A stretch of 64,000 nt of DNA from Diaporthe sp. PMI_573 (taxonomy: Eukaryota > Ascomycota > Sordariomycetes > Diaporthales > Diaporthaceae), in NCBI GenBank assembly GCA_021399435.1, contig JAJTUP010000050.1, forward strand, positions 372,001 to 436,000, given 5' to 3'. Under the pieces are notes generated by a model, which worked only from the letters and a program-made list of their open reading frames with translations, had not been told where the DNA came from and did not search any database. The position numbers and the translations under genes are program-made. Within the stretch, counting starts at the first letter, position 1; the number at the start of each line of letters is the position of its first letter. Below are positions 43,685 to 53,288 of the stretch, in pieces.

Positions 43685-43764
43685 TACTCGGATGGGAGCC
43701 CGTCGTGTGTGGGCCAGACCTGCGTATATCGATATCCACCGAAATTCTGGCCCTTATATCGATA

Positions 43765-46089
43765 ACGTGGTTGGACAGTCAGCCGGTCAGGACAGATGCC
43801 CGGTCACTTTTGCTAACTCCACCAACTTTAGTCAACCCCAGCACCCACCCAGTGCAATAGAATCAATAAAAGCTGGCACCAATTGGTGCCAATTGCTTCA
43901 AATTGCTTATTTCTAATTGATTTGGGTAATTTAGAGTGGTGGTATGGTTGCAGTGCCAGTCTGAAAATTTAAAGTTTGGGTGAGCAGGTCTGTTTTTGGT
44001 GCAGATCGCGTCCCCATTTTTCGCGTTAGTCTCGCATCACCCTACCTACTTAAATATTCAACACGCTAGAAGTCAACATCTACAATGCCAACCTACTCAA
44101 AAGAAGAAAAAGTCAAACTAGCGCTTCAGGCAATTGAGAAATCTAAAAAAAATCAAAAGAAACCCTTAAGTGCACGTCAAGCTGCACGGATTTTCAGCGT
44201 TCCACGCAGCACAATAATCGACAGGATGAACAACCGACCACATCGCGAAGAATCACGCGTCGAAAAGCATAAACTTGACCCAGTCGAAGAGCAAACGCTT
44301 ATTCGATATATAATTGAGCAAGATGCACGAGGATTTCCAATGCGACTTTCTGGTGTGGAAGATATGGCCAACCTCTTGCTCGCGTCGCGTGATGGCAAGC
44401 CTGTTGGTACCAAATGGGCACGACGCTTTGTGGATGCACAACCAAGCTTGAAGACCAAGTTTAATCGGCCATATAACTACCAGAGGGCTCTCTGCGAAGA
44501 TCCAGAGGTTATTGGGAACTGGTTCCGGCTCCTCCGCAACATGATGGCCAAATATGGGGTCCTAGACGATGACCTATACAACTTCGACGAGACTGGCTTC
44601 ATGATGGGTGTGATAACCGCAACATTGGTTGTTACACGTTCTGATCGACACGGAAAAGCCAAATCTATTCAACCTGGAAACCGGGAATGGGCAACAGCTA
44701 TTGAATGTATCAATGCGAAGGGCTGGTGTATCCCGCCGTTCGTGATCGTCCAGGGTGCCTACCACCTTGCCAACTGGACAACGGAGTCTGGCTTTCCACC
44801 AAGCTGGATAATCAAGCCTACTCCAAATGGGTGGACAGATAACGAGACTGGTCTAGAATGGATTCGGCACTTCGACAAGCATACAATCAAGCGGACCAAG
44901 GGTAAATACCGGATGCTTGTCCTAGATGGACATGAAAGCCATATATCAGCGGAGTTCGAGCAATACTGCAAAGAGAACAACATTATCCCTATTAGCATGC
45001 CACCGCATTCATCTCATCTGCTCCAGCCATTGGACGTTGCATTGTTCTCGCCATTGAAGCGTGCATACGGCGATGAGATCAACCTCTTCATCCGGGCCTC
45101 GATCAACCACATCACCAAGTCCGAGTTCTTCATTGCGTTTAAGGCAGCCCACGACAAGGTCTTTACGGAAGAAAACATGAAAGATGGGTTCAGAGGGGCT
45201 GGTATTTCTCCATGGAACCCAGACTCTATCATTTCTAAGCTGGATATCCGCCTACAAACTCCGGTGCAATCCCTCCCCGTGTCACCATCGAAATGGGAAT
45301 CACAGACACCCTCTAATGCCCACCAGACTGTCCAGCAATCAAGTTTCATTCAGGGCAAGATCTCTAACCATCAGGGCAGCTCCCCTACACCAATTATCCA
45401 GGCAGTTGAAAAGTTCACGAAGGGTGCACAAGCAATGGCGCATCAGATCACTCTTTTGAATGATCGGGTCCGTACCCTTGAGAAGGCTAATATTGGGCTC
45501 GCCAAGCGCCGGAGAGCTAAAAGAAGTCGGGTACATCTTGGAGGGGCACTTAGTATTGAGGATTCCCAGGCGATAATCGAGGAAAAACAGAAGGGGAAGC
45601 GGCCAGCTGGTGAAATCGGTGGTGGCGCAGAGGAGGCGGACCGCGGCGGACCGAGCAAACGACGATGTGGCAACTGCGGCGAGACTGGGCATTATGCAAC
45701 AACTTGTCAGAAAGATGTAGAAGGGTCTAGTCAGTCAGATTCTGAGTGTATAATAGTACATTTTTAAGCGGTCTGCAGCGGACCGCCCAATTACTTGGTC
45801 TGGATGGTGTAGATTGAGGTTAATTCTGCACGGCTCAAATGCTCCATTTTGGTGGGGAAGCCGATTTTCCCACCAAAAGTCGGCCACTTTAGACTGGCAC
45901 TGCAGCCACGCTAACCTCTCTCAATTGACTAAGTCGATTGAAATTGAGCAATTGAGACTAGTTGGCACCAATTGGTGCCAACTTTTATTGATTCTATTGC
46001 ACTGGGTGGGTGCTGGGGTTGACTAAAGTTGGTGGAGTTAGCAAAAGTGACCGGGCATCTGTCCTGACCGGCTGACTGTCCAACCACGT
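43765..46089 (+). mobile_element. Pogo/Fot1-like transposon, apparently complete (copy B)
   Basis: The 2,325-bp element has 128-bp terminal inverted repeats (43765-43892 and 45962-46089) beginning ACGTGGTTGG and differing at one position. TA flanks both ends (43763-43764 and 46090-46091). Each inner TIR edge carries the palindrome TGGCACCAATTGGTGCCA (43874-43891, and within 45962-45981). The single transposase gene is uninterrupted. Near-identical long ends and an open gene indicate a recent insertion, possibly still mobile. Confidence 0.93.
44085..45767 (+). CDS. Pogo-family DDE transposase with zinc knuckle
   Basis: The 560-residue single-exon protein opens with a psq/HTH-type helix (SARQAARIFSVPRSTIIDRM, residues 29-48), then a CENP-B-type second domain (PVGTKWARRFVDAQPSLKTK, 106-125). 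The DDE_1 catalytic core has D168 (YNFDETGF), D281 (MLVLDGHESH) and D317 (LLQPLDVALFSPLK), a DD35D spacing. The C-terminal region has a short coiled coil (about 460-480), a basic block (KRRRAKRSR) and a CCHC knuckle (CGNCGETGHYATTC). Expected role: binding the 128-bp ends and moving the element into TA sites. It belongs to a lineage distinct from the transposase at 17618. Confidence 0.92.
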   Translation: MPTYSKEEKVKLALQAIEKSKKNQKKPLSARQAARIFSVPRSTIIDRMNNRPHREESRVEKHKLDPVEEQTLIRYIIEQDARGFPMRLSGVEDMANLLLASRDGKPVGTKWARRFVDAQPSLKTKFNRPYNYQRALCEDPEVIGNWFRLLRNMMAKYGVLDDDLYNFDETGFMMGVITATLVVTRSDRHGKAKSIQPGNREWATAIECINAKGWCIPPFVIVQGAYHLANWTTESGFPPSWIIKPTPNGWTDNETGLEWIRHFDKHTIKRTKGKYRMLVLDGHESHISAEFEQYCKENNIIPISMPPHSSHLLQPLDVALFSPLKRAYGDEINLFIRASINHITKSEFFIAFKAAHDKVFTEENMKDGFRGAGISPWNPDSIISKLDIRLQTPVQSLPVSPSKWESQTPSNAHQTVQQSSFIQGKISNHQGSSPTPIIQAVEKFTKGAQAMAHQITLLNDRVRTLEKANIGLAKRRRAKRSRVHLGGALSIEDSQAIIEEKQKGKRPAGEIGGGAEEADRGGPSKRRCGNCGETGHYATTCQKDVEGSSQSDSECIIVHF

Positions 46090-47082
46090 TAGCTGTTGAA
46101 ATCGATGTGGAAGTTACAAGCAGAATTGAGGGTATGTAAAAGGAGGTGGCGGCCAGGGAAATTAGGTGATCTGCCTTACGTACAAGCCACACATAGCCTT
46201 AGTTACGGGGTCGCTGTTAGGATTTATACCAGTCCGCAGTTACAGTCACTAACAGTGGCTAGTAGACCCACTTTATATCAACGAAATCAACGAGATCCAC
46301 CAATTTCAAGGTAATATTGAGTTGGGCAGCTTACTAATAAAGTCCTCCATTGAGTTGGTTGAGTTGGCCGTTGATCAACTCGTTGATCAACTCGTTGATT
46401 ACGTTGAGTTGTTTGGGTCTCTGTTGTGGTTTGTGTGTTGTCGTTGGCTGAGGTGTCACTCTGCCATCCCTTTTCGTCGGACGGGGACTCGTGACCATCA
46501 TCAGTTCCGTCGCCGACCGTTCGGGTTGATCCCGAAGGAGCAATATGATGGATCTTGGATATTACTTGCAAGGGCCAGCGAATTCTCAGTGATGTCTTGA
46601 GGAGCCCCGTTTCGGCTTTGCAACCAGGTGGGTCGTGCACCGGCTGGGGAGGGTTTCCACCTCAACTTCGTTGAAAATCCCCCGATTGCAGTCCGGCAAA
46701 CTTCAGACTTTGGTTATTACTCAGCACCTTGAAAGTTGCCAAGTCCAACTTCGTTCCTCAAGGCTCTTTTGGGCAAACCGCTTGCGGTTTGCGTCACCTG
46801 TGCCGTGTCGTCTTCCTGTGGTTATCACGTGAACTTGCACCTCCGGGTTGCACCTAAGCACCATCTGGCATCTGCCGGGCCTCTGAGGCTTGCTACTGGC
46901 GGTGCACAGACCAGCCCTAGCCACCTTGCCGCCCCGCAAAGAGAAGCCGTCATCGGGAGGAATCAGTTGCAACATGGATGATGAGACTTACGCAAATATG
47001 ACGCCAGCATATATTTCCCTGCGGTTTCACTACGAGCAATGTATTCGACGTCAGGCATTTCTTGCTCTGCTTCTCTACCAGC
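46090..47082. other. hAT terminus fragment and leader of RNase III gene
   Basis: Between 46310 and 46423 the DNA is full of GTTGAGTT/GATCAACTCGTT units and ends GTTGAGTTGTTTGGGTCTCTG (46403-46423), the same hAT-type terminus as at 14707. The tandem GATCAACTCGTT unit occurs twice (near 46374-46398). No transposase remains here. The rest, to 47082, has only short frames. Confidence 0.5.
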
Positions 47083-47605
47083 ATGGATGGTGCCACGTCG
47101 CTACAAAACATCATCGATTATCACTTCAAAAACGACAAGCTACTCAATGAGGCCATTCTCGCAGCAGGAGCTTCGGTCTCAGACGTTCAAGTTGATGGCA
47201 ATAAGCAAGGAAACAAAGGTCTGGCTCTGATTGGAGACGCTCTCATTCGCTTGGCCATCGTCGATCAGGGTTACGCAGATGGAGCACGTACAGGTGAGGA
47301 TCAAGGCCTAAGTGGCAATTCACGTTTAACATCACATAGGGGAAAGCAGCGATATTGTCAAGGATCGCGGATCAAATATGTCTCTCGAGAGGGATGCTCA
47401 TAAGCTCGACTTGGGCAAGTTCGTCATAAAAAACCCTAGTCAAGGGAAGTCAGTGTCTCGATCCACACTGGCGTCCACTGTCGAGGCTTTGGTAGGAGCT
47501 GTCTGGTTGGACTCGGTCAGGGACTTTGAACGGGTACGAGCAGTGATTAAAAGGTTGAGGATTATTGATGACGGAGGAGGTTCCGCTGGAGAACAGAAAG
47601 ACTAA
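47083..47605 (+). CDS. Small RNase III domain protein, active site degenerate
   Basis: Two exons (47083-47293 and 47340-47605; intron 46 nt, GTGAGG...TAG) give 158 residues. The order is IIDYHFKNDKLLNEAI, then GLALIGDALIRLAIVDQGY, corresponding to the RNase III signature, then VSRSTLASTVEALVGAVWLDS, the second conserved helix. In catalytic RNase III the signature has E-x3-D and the second helix D-x2-E. Here the first Glu is Ala and the second Asp is Ser, leaving only Asp of GDA and Glu of VEA. It therefore probably lacks nuclease activity, as in other short fungal RNase III-fold proteins. There is no dsRNA-binding domain. I chose the second ATG (MDGATSLQN) because family members begin shortly before this helix; the ATG at 47062 adds seven residues. 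Confidence 0.7.
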
Positions 47606-49598
47606 AACAGCCCCAATTCAAGCATAGTCATCCCTCCGCGGCCGTTTACGTCATGACCGCTTCCTCTGGCGAGGATTCAGCCGCTTTTTTGTCCACTTCC
47701 ATGATCCGATAAATAAATTCTTCAGTGGATCTGCTAGGATATTCCGTCATTCAACGGAGCTAGCGAGGCCTGGTCGAATAATGGCACAGTTTGCCCTTTT
47801 TGCTGGATGGCCTCATCTCCAGGCTCACAGAGAAAGGAAAGCTGCCAAGCCCGAGGATGCTGGCAGCCACATTGGTTAAACGTAGTTCAGCTTGCCAGCA
47901 TAGTCATCGATTCTGAAGGCTCAGTCCGGTGCCTCCAAGCAATGATGCCAACCGACACCGCTTTACGACGAAGTGGTGGCTTCGGACTATATTCTGCGTT
48001 TCGAATGGGGAAATCAAAGCAGTCATACGCCTTGATATCCACTATGGAGAGAAAGAGTCGCGTGTGTTGCTGACGGATTGCGGGCCAACCACAGAGAGTG
48101 CGTTTAAGTCTGAGTGGGGGATATCTTCGAGCGGCCGGCCTACTTGTTTTATAGTGACCGTGCCGGGGCAATTGGAACCGTGGAGCCAACGAATTGTGCG
48201 TGTACAGTAGATCCCGCGTGGTACACCCGCGTCATCCTGGAGGAACCTAGCAATCCTGATATTGTGAGCTCAGATGGTTGAGATTAGCATCATCAGGAAC
48301 ATTGTGCTATGCTCGTCAGAGAAGGGCAAACTTGCAGTTGCTGAGAGGGACTGTGAGCTTTTGTGTATATCACTTGATGCCAGAGAGTTAGGTACAGGAA
48401 CGGGGTGTCAAGAGTCTCGGAGGACAAAACGTAAACAAAGTCTCAGCCCAAGGCCCAAGGCACAAGGCCCTTCGGCAACTTAGGTATCAAACCACCGAAT
48501 TTTTCAAGCACGTCCTGTTTTGTTGCTGTAGCATCTCCCAGAGAGACGGCGTAATTCCGCCCCACTGTTCTTCGGTTGCTTCCCAGAAGCTCGTACAGTT
48601 CTCCGTTGTTCTGCCAGAACGTTAGCTTGACAGGGCGACATTTCCAGGTTAAGGATACACGAGACATGTGAGACTCCAAGGTCGAAATGGTCTTCTGACC
48701 GTGAGAGCATTGGCACCGATAGGAAGCTACTGACGGGAGATATCTAAACGGGCCAGTTTTGTTTGCATTACTTCCAATCTACGGAAAATCAGCATGTGTT
48801 GAAGTTCATCGTGGAGCTTTACAAGACGGGCCTACCCTATATCTCAGTGCTAGAAAGATACCAGGGTGCTCACGTATTCCCCCACACTTGCGCAAGTACC
48901 CTCTAAACAATATTAGTCGCATTTCATGGTCACGAGGATTCGCTTTTCAACCTCTCCCACGCTGGACATAGTCCTCATGGGAATTGGGAAATGGTCTCAT
49001 TCTGTCAGATGTGACGGGTGCTTTGGGTTAGGTGCCTGAGGCATCAATGGTTGAATCATGACAAAACCAGCCCCCTTACGGGTGGGGTCCCACCAAGGAA
49101 CCAAGACAAGACATCATCACAAAGCGTCAGGGGTCGGTTGACGCGTTCAAGAAATGAGAGTTTCAGCGAACCGCGCCACTCGTTCGACCGAATCGATCGA
49201 TTTCGATCGAACGTTTGGGCCCGTTCGATTCGATAGCGAATAAAATTCGATTCGATAAAGACTTGGCATCGAATTAGTCTATCAATTCGATTCCCGTTCG
49301 TAAGATGTCCATCCCTGGTGTTGGAGAAGTAGCATGGATGATAAGTGTTGCATAGGCAGCCACAGGAAACGGTGTCACACGATTACGCGTGAATCGTCAG
49401 AACAGTGTTACAGGTCTGTTGCAGGGTCAGCAGGTCTAGTATCATACCTCGCCTCTTTACCTATAAGAAGGAGGAGAGCAAGAACAACCAGCATGAGAAA
49501 GAGACAGGAGACAATCATTCCGATCATCATTAGATTATGAGTTACCGGTACCTAGTGAGAGCGCGCGGTCCGGCAGTCTGCTGCCTCGACTTTCAATA
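47606..49598. other. No gene recognised; coding-like scraps and repeat
   Basis: A plus frame at 47929-48210 (LDIHYGEKESRVLLTDCGP) and a minus frame at 48443-48679 (RPVKLTFWQNNGELYELLG) look protein-like but lack context, introns or a known family. A dispersed repeat sits at 49033-49119, and a TTCGAT/ATCGAT-rich patch at 49180-49300. Confidence 0.35.
49033..49119 (+). repeat. Dispersed repeat, copy 2
   Basis: It is the same unit and orientation as 39210-39297: TGCCTGAGGCATCAATGG, GACAAAACCAGCCCCC, GGGGTC and AGACATCATCA in the same order. Confidence 0.6.
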
Positions 49599-50715
49599 TT
49601 GAATTATGAGTTCATCTTCAAAAGTTATCACTGGAGTGAACGACGGAAGCTCAGTCTTTTGAACCGGGACAAGGAGAGTCTACGGCGAGATCGCAGCGCA
49701 TCGAACTCGGTGATTGTAACTTGGCAGATCTCATTCGAATCTATCCGTTCCGAGCGGCCATCAGCAGCTGATCTACTTTCGCTGATGAGTTTTTTCGACC
49801 GCCAGGGAATCCCGGATTGGCTGGTGCGGCCGCCTGACAACATCGTGAGCCATGAAGGCGACGCAGATAAGGGCAAAGGCGATGTGAGCGATGACAGCGA
49901 GAGTGAAGACGATGACAACAGTGATACTTCCAGTGCTAGCGACGCTTCTGAGGACTCAGCTGCGCAGACCTTTGAGGACGACCTACTAATGCTTCGAAAC
50001 TACTGCCTCATATCCTTGAACAAGACAGGGGACATATTTGAAATGCACAACCTCGTGCAACTAGCTATGAGGAAATGGTTGAGCGTCGATAAGAGAACAG
50101 AAACGTTCAAGGAACAATTCATTGATCGGATAGCGCGTGCGTTCCCAACAGGGGAGTACAGCAATTGGGCCAAATGTGAAATGCTGTTTGCCCATGTGGA
50201 CAGATTGGTCGAGCACCGTCCACTGGGTGGAAAGCCGCTAGAAGAGTGGGCGCAGGCCCTGTATAATGGCAGCTGGTATGCGCAGGAGCAAGGCAGATAC
50301 AGCTTAGCGGAGGTAATGGCTAAGAAGTCGCGGGATGCTAGGATTGAAGCACTAGGGGATGAGCATCAACTAACCTGGTATAGCGTGTCAATGGTTGCTG
50401 AAGTCCTTCGATGTCAAGGGAAATATAAGAAAGCTGAGAAGCTGTTTGTGGAAGTGATGGAGACTTTCAAGCAGAAACTCGGGCATACCCATCCTGACAC
50501 GCTCACCAGCATGGCCAACCTGGCATCAACATACTGGAACCAAGGCAGATGGGAAGAGGCCGAGAAGCTGGAGGTGGAAGTGATGGAGACTCGCAAGCAG
50601 AAACTCGGGCATGCCCATCCCTCCACGCTCACCAGCATGGCCAACCTGGCGATCACCTGGTACTCTCAAGGACGTATCACTGATGCTATCAACTTGATGG
50701 ACTTGTGCATCTTGC
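49599..50715 (+). pseudogene. NB-ARC/TPR (NLR-like) protein, middle and repeat part
   Basis: After about 35 unrelated codons the frame reads SVIVTWQISFESIRSERPSAADLLSLMSFFDRQGIP, the winged-helix segment that follows NB-ARC in fungal NLR-like proteins, then an acidic insert (SDDSESEDDDNSD), DLLMLRNYCLISL and EMHNLVQLAMRKWL. Kinesin-light-chain-type TPRs follow: one degenerate (LTWYSVSMVAEVLRCQGKYKKAEKLF) and two clear 42-residue units with HPDTLTSMANLASTYWNQGRW and HPSTLTSMANLAITWYSQGR. The nucleotide-binding P-loop and effector domains are missing upstream, and a LINE tail replaces the rest of the TPR array from about 50716. Such proteins act in fungal self/non-self recognition; this copy is broken at both ends. 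Confidence 0.7.
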
Positions 50716-51222
50716 GAATGCGGGCTAGCATCAGAGACAGTGGAACACTTCCTATTCCGCTGTGCAAAATGGACCGCGCAACGGGAAGGCATGTTGCGAT
50801 GCTCACAGGCAAAGATGGGAAACCTATCATACTTCCTGGGGGGAAAGGCGGCGTCTGACGGTGACAAATGGACACCAGACATGCGGGCAGTACGCGCGAC
50901 GATCAAATTTGCCATTGCAACGGGGAGGCTTGACATGGACCAGAAGCCTCAGGCACACTAACTATTCAGATTGAATCCTACTAACATCATACAGTCTCAT
51001 TTTGGCAGACCGTGCTTCAGCTGCTGAGGATAGGATGCTGAACACTTGGAGAAATTGGCCTTCAAGCAGGCCTGTCACTGCATATACATCAGATTGGACC
51101 AGTCAGTAGAGTGAAATTGTGGGGCTTCGGGTGATTATGGAAGAACCGTACGAAACGAAAATAGCTTAGCGCAAAGGCCCTCTGGGGTGTGTCCCCCCGG
51201 GCGAAATAAAATCCATCCATCC
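50716..51222 (+). mobile_element. 5'-truncated LINE (Tad-like) 3' end
   Basis: The frame encodes the end of LINE ORF2: ECGLASETVEHFLFRCAKW (a C-x8-H-x3-C pattern), GNLSYFLGGKAAS and AVRATIKFAIATGRL, stopping at 50961. A 260-bp 3' UTR follows, ending GGGCGAAATAAAATCCATCCATCC, a tail style typical of fungal Tad-clade LINEs. It inserted in the TPR array of the NLR-like gene. The 5' four-fifths of the element is missing, as usual for dead-on-arrival LINE copies. Confidence 0.8.
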
Positions 51223-51235
51223 AACCCCCTCAGAC

Positions 51236-51267
51236 GTGTGTCCCCCCGGGCGAAATAAAATCCATCC
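51236..51267 (+). mobile_element. 32-bp ultra-truncated LINE tail with 13-bp target duplication
   Basis: GTGTGTCCCCCCGGGCGAAA and the following ATAAAATCCATCC repeat the last bases of the LINE just upstream. AACCCCCTCAGAC is present on both sides (51223-51235 and 51268-51280), as a target duplication would be. A 45-bp tandem duplication is the alternative reading. Confidence 0.55.
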
Positions 51268-51274
51268 AACCCCC

Positions 51275-51490
51275 TCAGACTGGCAGGTACTGGGAGTCTG
51301 CAATCTTACTCTTCTTCCACTGCTTCATGGGGTCGTCCCGTAGGATCCTTTCTTCATGTATTGTTTCCACATCTTCCAAGCCCAACTGGTGGAGAAATCC
51401 TTTCCATCTCCCAGCCGGTAATGCTTTCGTCAACCCGTCTGCCATCATTTGTGCTGAGGGTGTATATTCCACCTTGATGGTGTGGGACGA
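51275..51490 (-). pseudogene. Copia Pol C-terminal end
   Basis: The minus frame reads TIKVEYTPSAQMMADGLTKALPAGRWKGFLHQLGL and ends SQYLPV at the stop at 51275, the normal end of a Copia RNase H. Homology begins at about 51490, so only 70 codons remain. The LINE target site overlaps its stop codon, so LINE insertion came after Copia. Confidence 0.8.
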
Positions 51491-51839
51491 CTATCTAGCA
51501 AAACAACACCAGTTGGGCTCTGATCAGAGCCCAGAGAGGCCGGAGGAAGGTCTCCAACAACTCTCTGAGCTAGAACCCCGGGGCCCAGAGCGGCGCCCGG
51601 TCGACGGCGAAGTGGCCCCGACGCGCGGGCCCAAAGCACCCCCTGCTACGCCGGTTGAGGCTAGCAGCGCTGATCAGAGCCTAGAGAGGTCTGATAGCCC
51701 CAGCAACGGCCAACCTTCACACCCATTAGTGCAGGCGCCTCACGCTGAAGTGAGGGCGATGGTAGTCCAGTCCCATTCTGCCAGCTCAGGGGTCAGCCCC
51801 TATGCGGCCCAGCAACGGCGCCGCTGGCTCTTGGCAGAC
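51491..51839. other. Unidentified P/S/E-rich frame
   Basis: A plus frame (part of 51327-51854) is rich in P, S, E and R and has no domain. It contains two SDQSPERPEE/ADQSLERSD-like segments, suggesting an internal repeat. It may be disordered protein or retroelement spacer. Confidence 0.25.
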
Positions 51840-52611
51840 GTTTGCAATGGCTGACCCTGAAGCCCCAGGATGTCTCTCTCTCAGCGCGCTCTTCTTGGGC
51901 CCTCGTCCAATAGGCCAGCCGTTGGAGGGCCTGGGAAGTTTCTCTCGTGTTATAGCCATGATGACGTTCAGCATCGAAGAGCAAAAGATATTGGATTCGA
52001 GCCGCTGTTGGATCTTTGACGCGTCGCCTTCCACCGCCGGACAGTCATACCAGGCCCAGCTTGTTCGAGATCGGGATTCGGACCTCAGCCTGTTCGGATT
52101 CGAGGCGCCATTCCAACCCCCCGAGAATGTCTATGAAGCCAGCAGGAGGCGCTACCTCCGCCTTATTTCCATACTCAGGGACGCCCCGCTCAGGCATCTG
52201 TACGCATTGTGCGGCTGGAAAGCCACGGACGCGGAGACCGATGCAGCATCGAATGCTCTATCCGAGTGGATGCGTAACAACAGCGAAAGAGCTCGGAAGT
52301 GTGCTTTGCACGCAGGGGCACTTTTCGGCGATGTTCGGAACCAGGTCTATAAGATGCCCTTTGATCAGCTGTTCCTGCTCATCTCTATACTATATCTGTG
52401 GGCATACCAAAAGCTGTCGCCAGACGATGGTTCTGTTGTTGACGCTATGCCTGTTCTCCGTATCGACTGTGGCGTGGATGAAACAATTGCAACGTCATGG
52501 ATACAGGGGGAAAGTCATTATATAATCCACATCACGGGTGATGTGGTTGATAGAGGCCCGGATGAAGAGATTGATCTCATCACCATATGCACGCTTCAAT
52601 GGCGAGAATAA
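51840..52611 (+). pseudogene. C-terminal part of a fungal transcription-factor-like protein
   Basis: From about 51957 (MMTFSIEEQKIL) the frame encodes a helical region with ARKCALHAGALFGDVRNQVYKMPFDQLFLLISILYLWAYQKL, which resembles the tail region of fungal C2H2/Zn-cluster transcription factors (HAGxLFGxxR...PFxxLxxxLYLWxY). No zinc finger is present upstream. It is probably a displaced 3' gene fragment; the assignment rests on one motif. Confidence 0.4.
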
Positions 52612-52624
52612 TCCAACGTCTAGT

Positions 52625-53075
52625 ATGAATGAGAATTTCGCTCAAGGTTTTACTTCGACGTAAGTCAGGTGTTGCCAGATTACGCTTCAAGTTGTGATCA
52701 TGAGGTGGGCTTAAACTAATCTTTTCACGTAGGATCAACCACGACCAAGTTTCCCGGCAAGATTACATCGAAATGATCAAGAAACTTCTCATCGAGAACT
52801 CGACGGTTCTGCACAGCATCAAGGAAGTCCTAAGCTGGGACGCGCCGGACGGCGCTGGCGGAGGCTGTGTCGCGCACCAAGTGCATTTCACGGACACGAA
52901 CAAGGAGACTGGCGTTAGTACCGAGTCACATTCGCTTGTGCTGGCCAAAGTAAAGGTTGTTGGTGGAAAGAGGATGTTGTTCAGTATCACGGAAGTGTTG
53001 AAGACGGAAGTGTTGAAGACGGAAGTGTTGAAGACGGAAGTGTTGAAGACGGAAGTGTTGAAGCCGTTCAAGTAA
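52625..53075 (+). CDS. Small SnoaL-like protein with C-terminal minisatellite
   Basis: Two exons (52625-52659 and 52733-53075; intron 73 nt, GTAAGT...TAG with ACTAAT branch region) give 125 residues: MNENFAQGFTST, then INHDQVSRQDYIEMIKKL, and a beta-rich part (GGGCVAHQVHFTDT, HSLVLAKVKVVGGKRMLF). The pattern recalls the NTF2/SnoaL-like fold, but identity is uncertain and the N-terminal helix looks short. The C-terminus is five copies of the 15-bp unit ACGGAAGTGTTGAAG (52989-53063), read in frame as TEVLK repeats, before PFK and the stop. Confidence 0.45.
52989..53063 (+). repeat. 15-bp minisatellite, five units
   Basis: ACGGAAGTGTTGAAG is repeated five times without a visible mismatch. The period is a multiple of three, so length changes would keep the reading frame of the gene above. 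Confidence 0.9.
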
Positions 53076-53288
53076 GACGTTTACAGCTGAAACTCCATTT
53101 TTCTGATCCAACGGGCATCACACACTCAGAGTCTTCATATCACTTGGTCTGCGGTATCTAACTCTTACCTGGCTCTCTGATGGTCATCAGTCAATTCAGA
53201 AGCTGCCATGAGTTTGAAGACTACGAGGTAAACGAATCTCGACGAGAAGAGACTCTCGTGGGTTCATGATTCTACAGCTCCCTATTAA

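Noticed and set aside
50716..50858. C-terminal end of the NLR-like ORF
   Set aside because: Another frame here encodes clear LINE ORF2 sequence, so the last codons of the 419-codon frame are not part of the NLR-like protein.
52989..53063. Possible CRISPR-like array
   Set aside because: Units are directly adjacent 15-mers without spacers, in a eukaryotic coding exon.
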